From NCBI GenBank assembly GCA_003527165.1, contig DPSI01000572.1:15635-20778 (forward strand): DNA of 5,144 nt. Reading direction: 5' to 3'. The number at the start of each line of letters is the position of its first letter. Positions within the stretch are counted from its first letter, which is position 1. Shown one piece after another: positions 1-5,144 of the stretch. The notes under the pieces were generated by a model. It saw only the letters and a program-made list of their open reading frames with translations, was not told the origin of the DNA and made no database searches. The position numbers and the translations under genes were made by a program. Origin of the DNA: Pseudomonas sp. (GTDB lineage: Bacteria; Pseudomonadota; Gammaproteobacteria; Pseudomonadales; Pseudomonadaceae).

Positions 1-662
1 CCGAGGGTTTCGTCCTTGAAGGCGGCTCGATTCATGTCGATGGCGAAGGCACCCTGATCACCACCGAGGAGTGCCTGCTCAACCGCAACCGCAATCCGCA
101 TCTGTCCCGCGAAGAAATCGAAGCGGTACTCGCCGATTACCTGGCGATCGACAAGGTCATCTGGCTGCCGCACGGCCTGTACAACGACGAAACCGACGGG
201 CACGTGGATAACTTCTGCTGCTTCGTTCGCCCAGGCGAAGTGCTGCTGGCCTGGACCGACGATCCCGACAACCCTAACTACGAGCGCTGCCAGGCCGCCA
301 TGCGGGTGCTGGAGGACGCGCGTGATGCCTGGGACCGCCCGCTGTCGGTACACAAGATGCCGATCCCGGGGCCGCTGCATGCCACCGAGGCAGAATGCGC
401 CGGCGTCGTGCCGCTGGTCGGCAGCCAGCCGCGTGATCCCTCGATTCGTCTGGCCGGCAGCTACGTGAACTTCCTGATCGTCAACGGCGGCATCATCGCA
501 CCCTCCTTCGATGACCCGCTGGACACGGAAGCAGCGGCAATTCTCAGCCGGCTGTTTCCGCAGCACCAGGTTGTCATGGTGCCGGGCCGCGAGATTCTGC
601 TCGGCGGCGGCAATATCCACTGCATCACCCAGCAGCAACCCGCCGCGCCGAGCCGGAGCTGA
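1..662 (+). CDS. aguA: Agmatine deiminase, C-terminal part (5' end outside window)
   Basis: Agmatine deiminase (agmatine iminohydrolase) hydrolyses agmatine to N-carbamoylputrescine and ammonia in the cytoplasm, a step of the arginine decarboxylase route to putrescine. The reading frame is open at the left edge (first full codon at 3) and ends in TGA at 660-662, giving 219 visible residues of a family usually about 365-370 long. Family motifs are seen in order: [11 protein letters not shown] near the start of the fragment, ETDGHVDN with the catalytic His (codon 201-203) and Asp (207-209), and GGGNIHCIT near the C-terminus. The Cys of that last motif (codon 621-623) is the nucleophile that forms the amidino-thioester intermediate. 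The GTG at 204 lies inside the ETDGHVDN motif and is not a start. No truncation or frameshift is visible. The partner aguB (N-carbamoylputrescine amidohydrolase) is not in the window. Peptidylarginine-deiminase-like relatives are the only alternative, and the motifs favour agmatine deiminase strongly. Confidence 0.95.
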   Translation, partial: EGFVLEGGSIHVDGEGTLITTEECLLNRNRNPHLSREEIEAVLADYLAIDKVIWLPHGLYNDETDGHVDNFCCFVRPGEVLLAWTDDPDNPNYERCQAAMRVLEDARDAWDRPLSVHKMPIPGPLHATEAECAGVVPLVGSQPRDPSIRLAGSYVNFLIVNGGIIAPSFDDPLDTEAAAILSRLFPQHQVVMVPGREILLGGGNIHCITQQQPAAPSRS

Positions 663-722
663 GCCGCCCCCGTGTAGTTGGGAAGGGTTAGCGCAGCCGT
701 TCAGCCGCTGACTTCAAACACG

Positions 723-744
723 GGCCGGCGCACCGTTGCCGGCC
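723..744 (-). terminator. GC-rich hairpin, probable terminator of the PAS-GGDEF gene
   Basis: A perfect 7-bp inverted repeat, GGCCGGC (723-729) and GCCGGCC (738-744), encloses an 8-nt loop in the convergent gap. Read on the minus strand, the stem is followed by CGTGTTTG, a weak T-run, so it fits termination of the minus-strand gene that stops at 785. On the plus strand the stem is followed by GGGTCTCG with no T-run, so it is a poor intrinsic terminator for aguA, although a strong stem could still act in both directions. No other terminator for aguA is visible in 663-722. Confidence 0.55.
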
Positions 745-784
745 GGGTCTCGAGGCGAGCATCACACCGGTCGAAATGGCCGAT

Positions 785-1780
785 TCAGGACACGATCACT
801 TGATTCTTGCCCAGGCGCTTGGCGGTATACATCGCCGCGTCGGCACGTGCGAACAGCGCGCTGAGGTCCGGATCGCTGGCTCTGAGGTAGGTCACGCCGA
901 GGCTGATGGTGACCCCGAACCGCTGGCCGTCGGGGCTGGTGAAGACCAGCCGCTGGATCTCGCGCTGTAGCCGTTCGGCGATTTGCTCGGCGAGGTCTGG
1001 CTGGCAGCCGGGTAACAGCAAGGCAAACTCTTCACCGCCAATTCGGCCGAACAGATCACCACGACGCAGCATGGACGAACCGCACTGGGCAACGCGCTGC
1101 AGCACCTGATCGCCCACCTGATGGCCATGGGTATCGTTGATCCGCTTGAAGTCGTCGATGTCCAGCAGTTGAAACGTCAGCGGAGTGGCGTACTGCCGGG
1201 CCCGGTCGAACTCGCGCTGGGCGCATTCGAAGAAGTAGCGGCGGTTGCTGCTCTGAGTCAGCACGTCGATGGTGGCCAGACGCTGCAACTCGCCTTCGAG
1301 CTGCTTCTTTTCCGTGATGTCTTCAGCGATCCCAACGATGATCGGCCCGCGGGTACTGTCCGCGTTGCGTGCAATAAAGCACTTGTCGCTGAGCCAACGC
1401 AGCTGCCCATCGGCCCGGATGATGCGGTATTCGCGCGCTTCGACGGCACCCTTGTCCAGCACCTCGAGCATGCTCTGCTGGGCGTATTCCAGATCGTCCG
1501 GATAGATGCTGTTGCGCCATTCGCCGAAATCAGCCAGCAGCAAGGCGGCGGAGCGACCAAACACCTGTTCGTACGCCGGGCTGACGTAGATCATCTGCTG
1601 GGCCTGCCAATCGAAGGCCCACAGTACCGCGTTGACAGCCCCCATCAGAGTGCTGAACAACTGCTCTCGCTCGCTCAGACGCTCGACTTCGGCGCGAGCG
1701 TGCATCAAGGCCAACAAGGTTTGCGCCTCGGTCGGAGGAACAATACCGCCCCCGGCTTCGCTTCGCTGCTTCACGAAATT
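785..1780 (-). CDS. PAS-GGDEF diguanylate cyclase
   Basis: This is a predicted cytoplasmic diguanylate cyclase making cyclic di-GMP from two GTP. With the GTG start at 1780 it has 331 residues; the frame stays open up to a TTG at 1906 (373 residues). Numbered from that TTG, a PAS sensor domain spans about 85-198 (motifs YVSPAYEQVFGRS, YPDDLEYA, EYRIIRADG, GIAEDITEKKQ) and a GGDEF domain about 207-373. The active site reads GGEEF, the metal-binding loop is LDIDDFKRINDTHGH, and RRGD lies exactly five residues before GGEEF, a canonical product-inhibition I-site. Typical endings SLGVTYL and ADAAMYTAKRLGKNQV are present. There is no signal peptide or membrane segment. The start is uncertain: GTG 1780 has GGGA 8 nt upstream, GTG 1771 has AGG about 10 nt upstream, and ATG 1705 lacks a Shine-Dalgarno. 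Residues before 1780 look non-coding (odd composition, poor codon use). The gene lies 145 nt downstream of the desaturase stop on the same strand. Its PAS ligand is unknown. Confidence 0.9.
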   Translation of the reverse strand, partial: NFVKQRSEAGGGIVPPTEAQTLLALMHARAEVERLSEREQLFSTLMGAVNAVLWAFDWQAQQMIYVSPAYEQVFGRSAALLLADFGEWRNSIYPDDLEYAQQSMLEVLDKGAVEAREYRIIRADGQLRWLSDKCFIARNADSTRGPIIVGIAEDITEKKQLEGELQRLATIDVLTQSSNRRYFFECAQREFDRARQYATPLTFQLLDIDDFKRINDTHGHQVGDQVLQRVAQCGSSMLRRGDLFGRIGGEEFALLLPGCQPDLAEQIAERLQREIQRLVFTSPDGQRFGVTISLGVTYLRASDPDLSALFARADAAMYTAKRLGKNQVIVS

Positions 1781-1925
1781 CACACCTGCGTTCCCAAATG
1801 GCGCCAGGCACCAACGGAGACCCGCAGGGGCGGCTGTCGCGTAAGCACCAGAATGCCAATCAGAGAGTGCCTTTTTGCGCAAAGTTCCAGACGACACGTC
1901 CGTCAACGGTCGCGCCGATCAGAGG

Positions 1926-3116
1926 TCATGCGTGGGCGACCGCCGGCCTCAACGAGTAGGTCCTCAGATGCTCGGCGAACTCACGCAACGACTGGATGCC
2001 GCTGGCTTCGGCGTCCTGCACCCACTGCTTGATCGCTGCGAGCATGTCATGGCCATTGGCGCTGGTACGGGTCCAGATCTGCTGCAAGGCCAGGCGCTGC
2101 TCGTAGATCACCCGCAGCGATTGACTCTGCTCGAGGATCACGGCAATGCGAGCCTGCTGCTCGTGTTGCAGCAGGCTCGGCTCCCGCGACAGCAGCCGTT
2201 TGGCCCGGCGGAATTGATGGCGCACCGATGCATCGGCGCGCTCCAGTTCCAGGCGCACCAGCGGCTTGATGACCAACTTGCGGTACTGCGCCATGATCTG
2301 AAAGCGGTTGTTGAGAATCGCCATGGCGCTGTCCATGTCCAGTTGATGCTTGGGCGTGACGCGGTGGGCGATGGGTGCGGTGCGGTTCACCTTCGCCAGG
2401 CGGAACAGGCTGAACAGCTTGATCCAGGCCCAGCCCATGTCGAACTCCCACTTGCGCACCGACAGCTTGGCCGAGTTCGGGTAGGTATGGTGATTGTTGT
2501 GCAGCTCTTCACCACCGATAAGGATGCCCCACGGCACCAGGTTGGTCGCCGCGTCGCGGCATTCGAAGTTGCGATAGCCCACGGCGTGCCCCAGTCCGTT
2601 GACCACCCCAGCGGCCCAGAACGGAATCCAGATCATCTGCACCGCCCAGACGGTAAGGCCAATCACACCGAACAGCGCCAGATCGAGGCCAAGCATCAGC
2701 ACGATGCCCAGGTTGGGGAAACGCGAATACAGGTTGCGCTCGATCCAGTCGTCCGGGCAGTTTTTACCGTAGATGCGCAGGGTTTCTTCGTTCTTCGCTT
2801 CTTCCATGTACAGCTCGGCACCACGCCGTAGCACCGTGCCCAGCCCCTTTTGCACCGGGCTGTGCGGATCGTCTGGGGTTTCGCACTTAGCGTGGTGCTT
2901 GCGGTGGATGGCGGTCCATTCGCGGGTATTCATCGCCGTGGTCAGCCACAGCCAGAACCGGAAGAAATGCTTGAGCCCGGCGTTCAGCTCGAGCGAGCGG
3001 TGAGCCGAATAGCGGTGCAGATAGACGGTGACGGCAACGATGGTCACATGAGTCAGAAGCAGGGTGGCCGCGATCAGCTCCCAGGCCGAGAGATCGAGAA
3101 AACCGGTGTACCACAT
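1926..3116 (-). CDS. desA: Membrane fatty acid desaturase (acyl-CoA / acyl-lipid delta-9 type)
   Basis: A di-iron integral membrane desaturase that introduces a cis double bond, most likely delta-9, into acyl chains of phospholipids or acyl-CoA, adjusting membrane fluidity. All three histidine boxes are visible: HRYSAH at residues 34-39, HRKHH at 71-75 and HNNHH at 206-210, plus the extra NGLGHAVGYRN element around 173-183 that supplies another metal ligand. Hydrophobic segments lie at about 12-32, 50-62, 136-158 and 160-175. The protein is 396 residues long. After the last box comes a polar, probably helical C-terminal extension of roughly 150 residues, which I believe is usual for Pseudomonas DesA. 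I chose the ATG at 3116 (MWYTGFLDLSAW) because GAGG sits 10 nt upstream. The frame extends to 3167, but that extra stretch overlaps a terminator-like hairpin. It could be co-transcribed with the downstream cyclase gene. The symbol is by family resemblance; regioselectivity is not provable from sequence. Confidence 0.92.
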   Translation of the reverse strand: MWYTGFLDLSAWELIAATLLLTHVTIVAVTVYLHRYSAHRSLELNAGLKHFFRFWLWLTTAMNTREWTAIHRKHHAKCETPDDPHSPVQKGLGTVLRRGAELYMEEAKNEETLRIYGKNCPDDWIERNLYSRFPNLGIVLMLGLDLALFGVIGLTVWAVQMIWIPFWAAGVVNGLGHAVGYRNFECRDAATNLVPWGILIGGEELHNNHHTYPNSAKLSVRKWEFDMGWAWIKLFSLFRLAKVNRTAPIAHRVTPKHQLDMDSAMAILNNRFQIMAQYRKLVIKPLVRLELERADASVRHQFRRAKRLLSREPSLLQHEQQARIAVILEQSQSLRVIYEQRLALQQIWTRTSANGHDMLAAIKQWVQDAEASGIQSLREFAEHLRTYSLRPAVAHA

Positions 3117-3126
3117 AGTGTTGCAG

Positions 3127-3130
3127 CCTC
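3127..3130 (-). promoter_or_regulatory. Shine-Dalgarno of the desaturase gene
   Basis: On the minus strand GAGG (plus-strand CCTC at 3127-3130) lies 10 nt before the ATG at 3116. It decides the start: the upstream in-frame codon at 3167 would put translation through the hairpin at 3150-3165 and add 17 residues (MPAIAGPCFSSLRGCNT) that do not resemble the family's N-terminus. Confidence 0.6.
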
Positions 3131-3140
3131 GCAGCGAAGA

Positions 3141-3165
3141 AAAACACGGGCCGGCAATTGCCGGC
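3141..3165 (-). terminator. Intrinsic terminator or attenuator in the desaturase leader
   Basis: Read on the minus strand, the perfect 16-nt palindrome GCCGGCAATTGCCGGC (3150-3165) forms a 6-bp G/C stem with loop AATT. It is followed by CCGTGTTTTTC, a run of five T. This is the shape of a rho-independent terminator for minus-strand transcription. It lies only 34 nt before the desaturase ATG at 3116, too close for a full promoter to fit between them. It therefore either ends an unrecognised upstream minus-strand transcript or is a leader element that could attenuate desaturase expression. On the plus strand it has no following T-run. Confidence 0.65.
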
Positions 3166-3574
3166 ACCGGACCATTATCTGCCTATGGCGACGCATTGCC
3201 GCACCCGCCCGTCGCGCAGCATGGTCTTTTCGACGGCGCCAGGGACCATCTGGCGGCCAACTGGGTATCCGGACGATACGGTGAATCCCGTCGGCAATTG
3301 ACATAACACCTCTAGCCCGGCGCCCCCGGCGTGCTGACTCAGCCCGGCTCGCGCGGTGATTGCCGATCCGCTTCTGCGGCCGGAGAGCAGCGAGCAGAAC
3401 ACGAGGGGAAATTCTCGCCTGGAGGCGAAGTCGAAACTGAGCGACCAAAGGTCGATAGCGGAGCAACGCGCGGCCGCAAACCGGATCGGCTCGTTCCCGG
3501 GACGCGCCGGCACCAATCGACCCGTCGATGTTTTCGGGCCATGGCTAACCACCGGCCTATTTTTCCGAGCGAAG

Positions 3575-3627
3575 TGCCAGCAGACCAGCAAGCTGGCAAA
3601 CTGCCGGTTTTCGTGCGCTCGACGCAC
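3575..3627 (+). promoter_or_regulatory. Tandem hairpins in the leader of the response-regulator gene
   Basis: Two inverted repeats lie directly before the Shine-Dalgarno of the response regulator: TGCCAGC (3575-3581) with GCTGGCA (3592-3598), a perfect 7-bp stem, and GTGCG (3613-3617) with CGCAC (3623-3627). The arm GCTGG (3592-3596) can instead pair with the nearer CCAGC at 3585-3589, leaving a 2-nt loop that is too tight unless the end pair opens. A regulatory role is inference; such dyads also occur by chance in GC-rich DNA, and they could equally be operator half-sites. Confidence 0.3.
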
Positions 3628-3635
3628 TGTTTGCT

Positions 3636-3640
3636 GGAGG
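3636..3640 (+). promoter_or_regulatory. Strong Shine-Dalgarno of the response-regulator gene
   Basis: GGAGG ends 6 nt before the ATG at 3647. It fixes that ATG as the start, against the in-frame upstream ATG at 3356, which would prepend 97 residues with no receiver-domain character. Confidence 0.85.
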
Positions 3641-3646
3641 ACCCGA

Positions 3647-4033
3647 ATGACCGAGTTGAAACGGATTCTGCACGTCGAGGACGACCCATCCATCCAGGCC
3701 GTGGTCAAGGTGGCGCTGGAGGCGATCGGCGGTTACCAGGTGCTGTCCTGCTCGTCCGGTCTGCAGGCCCTGGAAGAGGTGAAGCGGTTCGCTCCGCACT
3801 TCATCCTGCTCGATGTGATGATGCCCGGCATGGGCGGCACAGAAACCCTGACCAGGCTTGGTGAGCGGATTGACCTGGCGCAGATACCGGTGGTCTTTAT
3901 GACCGCCAAGGTCCAGCCGGGCGAAATCGAACATTTGCGCAAACTCGGCGCGCGCGACGTGATCGTCAAGCCCTTCGATCCGATGCGCCTGGCGAGCCAG
4001 ATCCAGGCCGTCTGGGAGGCCGACAGCGCATAA
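3647..4033 (+). CDS. Single-domain response regulator (CheY-like receiver)
   Basis: A stand-alone receiver domain of 128 residues with no DNA-binding or enzymatic output domain. It should be phosphorylated by a histidine kinase and pass the signal on by protein contact. All hallmark residues are seen: the acidic metal-binding pair E11/D12-D13 in ILHVEDDPS, phospho-acceptor D56 in FILLDVMMPGMGG, the switch Thr T86 in VVFMTAK, and the conserved K108 in IVKPFDP. The protein ends 17 residues after KPFDP, so the whole sequence is receiver domain. A strong GGAGG supports the ATG at 3647. It is followed after 44 nt by the GAF-PAS sensor gene on the same strand, with no terminator between them, so the two are likely an operon and functional partners. 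The cognate kinase is not proven: it could be the downstream protein if its unseen C-terminus is a kinase, or a kinase elsewhere. Confidence 0.93.
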   Translation: MTELKRILHVEDDPSIQAVVKVALEAIGGYQVLSCSSGLQALEEVKRFAPHFILLDVMMPGMGGTETLTRLGERIDLAQIPVVFMTAKVQPGEIEHLRKLGARDVIVKPFDPMRLASQIQAVWEADSA

Positions 4034-4077
4034 GCGCCGTCGACCAGACCATCAAACCAGCGAGACAGGTCCGCCAG

Positions 4078-5144
4078 ATGGAATCACCGAAATCGATGCC
4101 GGCGTCCGCCCCGCCCCGCGAACTGTCCCGACTCGCCGCGCTGCTACGCTACGAGATTCTCGACACGCCCGATGAATCCGCTTTCGACGATTTCGCGCAA
4201 CTGGCCGCGTATATCTGCGACACCCCCATCGCCTTGATCTCGCTGGTCGATAACCATCGCCAGTGGTTCAAGAGCCGTCTCGGCCTGGACGTCAGCGAAA
4301 CCCCTCGAGATATCTCGTTCTGCACCCATACCATCGAAGGCCAGGGCATCTTCGAGATCAATGACGCGCACCAGGACCAGCGCTTTCGCCATAACCCGCT
4401 GGTGACCGGCGACCCGCACATCCGCTTTTACGCCGGCGCGCCGCTGACATCCCCGGATGGTTACAACCTCGGCACGCTCTGTGTGATTGATCGCCAGCCG
4501 CGCCAGCTCAGCGATGCGCAACGCGGCGCCCTGGTGCGCCTGAGCCGGCAGATCATGCGTCTGTTCGAGGAACGCCTGCAGGCCCACCGCTACGCCGAAC
4601 AGGCGGCGCTACAGCAGGCCCTGCTCAACAGCGCCGCGAGCGCGATGCTGGTCACCACCGCCGAAGGGCTAATATCGGGCGTCAACCCGACCGCCGAGCG
4701 CCTGTTCGGCTATTCCGAGCAGATGCTGATCGGCCGTCCGCTGACCTCGACGCTGTTCCCGCCGGACGCCCTGGCCCGCCGGGCGACCATTCTCAGCAAC
4801 GAATTGGGCGAGACTGTCGAGCCGGGGTTCGCCGTGCTCACCGCACCGCTGCTCGAAGGGCGGCGCGAGATGCGCGAGTGGCGCCTACTGAATCGCAACG
4901 GCGGCAGCGTGCCGGTGCTGCTGAACGTCTCGGCGATCCATGACGAAGACGAGCTGCTGCGCGGCTACATCGTCAGCGCCTACGATCTGGCCCATCAGGA
5001 ACACCTGCAACTGCGTCTGCAGCAGATCGCCGCACAGGTTCCGGGTCTGCTGTTCCAGTTCTGCTGGCGATCCGATGGCAACAGCTCGTTTCCTTACCTC
5101 AGCGAGGGCCTCGAGGATATCTACGGCCTGAGCACGGCCGAGAT
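4078..5144 (+). CDS. GAF-PAS-PAS sensory signalling protein, N-terminal part (3' end outside window)
   Basis: A large cytoplasmic sensor protein, open at the right edge with 355 complete codons visible. The ATG at 4078 has AGG 8 nt upstream, and the N-terminus ELSRLAALLRYEILDTPDE is the usual lead-in to this GAF subfamily. A GAF domain spans about residues 34-165, with motifs TPIALISLVDNHRQWFKS, SFCTHTI, FYAGAPL and LGTLCVID. A short linker helix (about 160-180) leads to a first PAS domain at about 180-305 (LLNSAASAMLVTT, VNPTAERLFGYSE, then WRLLNRNGGSVPVLL and a closing helix). A second PAS domain begins near 318 with QVPGLLFQF and FPYLSEGLEDIYGLS, and is cut off. No signal peptide or membrane segment is seen. 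The output is not in the window; histidine kinase, GGDEF or GGDEF-EAL are the usual endings for this architecture. The upstream receiver gene hints at phospho-signalling, but this is inference. GAF and PAS ligands are unknown. Confidence 0.9.
   Translation, partial: MESPKSMPASAPPRELSRLAALLRYEILDTPDESAFDDFAQLAAYICDTPIALISLVDNHRQWFKSRLGLDVSETPRDISFCTHTIEGQGIFEINDAHQDQRFRHNPLVTGDPHIRFYAGAPLTSPDGYNLGTLCVIDRQPRQLSDAQRGALVRLSRQIMRLFEERLQAHRYAEQAALQQALLNSAASAMLVTTAEGLISGVNPTAERLFGYSEQMLIGRPLTSTLFPPDALARRATILSNELGETVEPGFAVLTAPLLEGRREMREWRLLNRNGGSVPVLLNVSAIHDEDELLRGYIVSAYDLAHQEHLQLRLQQIAAQVPGLLFQFCWRSDGNSSFPYLSEGLEDIYGLSTAE

Larger units (their letters stand above)
3171..3646. other. Divergent intergenic region of ~476 bases, no assigned gene
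   Basis: This stretch lies between the divergently transcribed desaturase and response-regulator genes and must hold promoters for both, but I cannot find a convincing -35/-10 pair. It contains several small dyads: TCGCC/GGCGA (3415-3428), CGACC/GGTCG (3442-3454), ATCGAC/GTCGAT (3516-3529), TGCCAGC/GCTGGCA (3575-3598) and GTGCG/CGCAC (3613-3627). A minus-strand frame ends in TAA at 3175-3177, nine nt before the terminator hairpin. It could encode a 40-44 residue peptide from TTG 3297 or GTG 3309, with no recognisable family. Longer frames on both strands give low-complexity, Arg/Ser/Pro-rich proteins typical of non-coding GC-rich DNA. No tRNA or known small RNA was recognised. Confidence 0.6.

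Noticed and set aside
204..662. GTG at 204 as the start of a separate 152-residue gene
   Set aside because: The codon is the Val of the catalytic GHVDN motif of agmatine deiminase and the frame continues upstream to the window edge.
1825..1860. Sigma-54-like sequence on the minus strand (TGGCAT then TGCTT) before the cyclase gene
   Set aside because: The spacing between the GG and GC elements is one base too short for a sigma-54 promoter.
1121..2032. Long plus-strand open frame (303 codons) opposite the cyclase gene
   Set aside because: It lies antisense to a gene with clear PAS and GGDEF motifs, has no recognisable motif itself, and is expected in GC-rich DNA.
1875..2831. Long plus-strand open frame (318 codons) opposite the desaturase gene
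   Set aside because: The opposite strand encodes all desaturase histidine boxes; this frame is rich in His, Gln and Arg with no family signature, so it is a shadow.
3074..3304. Minus-strand ATG at 3304 (MSIADGIHRIV) with AGAGG upstream
   Set aside because: Spacing to AGAGG is only 4 nt, and the frame runs through the terminator hairpin and into the desaturase coding region out of frame.
3298..3326. TTGACA on the plus strand as a sigma-70 -35 box
   Set aside because: The position 17 nt downstream is CGCCCC, with no -10-like hexamer at any usual spacing, and it lies about 340 nt from the next plus-strand gene.
3563..3580. TGGCAC followed by TCGG on the minus strand as a sigma-54 promoter
   Set aside because: The -12 element has GG instead of GC, so the invariant dinucleotide is missing.
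3175..3708. 177-codon minus-strand frame through the divergent region
   Set aside because: Its upstream part overlaps the start of the response-regulator gene and is Arg/Ser-rich without motifs. Only the last 40-44 codons were kept as a weak candidate.
4144..4587. 147-codon minus-strand frame opposite the GAF domain
   Set aside because: It is antisense to a well-supported GAF domain and shows no motifs or ribosome site.

Overview
The window is GC-rich DNA that reads like a chromosome segment of a gamma-proteobacterium of the Pseudomonas / Stutzerimonas group. This rests on the protein families (agmatine deiminase, a long-form membrane fatty acid desaturase, PAS-GGDEF and GAF-PAS signalling proteins) and the strong G/C preference at third codon positions. 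From memory, P. aeruginosa also keeps aguA, a PAS-GGDEF gene and the desaturase desA in one neighbourhood. The species is not resolved. I see no mobile element, CRISPR array, tRNA or rRNA.

Layout. (1) 1-662, plus strand: the C-terminal 60% or so of agmatine deiminase (aguA), open at the left edge. (2) 663-784: a short convergent gap with a GC-rich hairpin that best suits the minus strand. (3) 785 to about 1780, minus strand: a PAS-GGDEF protein with an intact GGEEF active site and I-site, predicted to be a diguanylate cyclase. (4) 1926-3116, minus strand: a membrane fatty acid desaturase (desA-like) with all histidine boxes. No terminator is visible between it and the cyclase gene, so the two may be co-transcribed. 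(5) 3117-3646: the desaturase leader and a long divergent intergenic region. It holds a convincing minus-strand intrinsic terminator only 34 nt before the desaturase start codon, and tandem hairpins just before the next gene. (6) 3647-4033, plus strand: a stand-alone receiver-domain response regulator. (7) 4078-5144, plus strand: a GAF-PAS-PAS sensor protein, cut by the right edge before its output domain.

How they fit together. The right half is a two-gene signalling operon (receiver plus multi-sensor protein) transcribed away from the desaturase/cyclase pair. The left gene belongs to agmatine-to-putrescine catabolism and is probably independent. The conserved genes look ordinary. The least explained parts are the terminator-like hairpin in the desaturase leader, the ~480-base divergent intergenic region, and the near-identical terminator arm used at two sites in the window. 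I found no clear evidence of a wholly new system.
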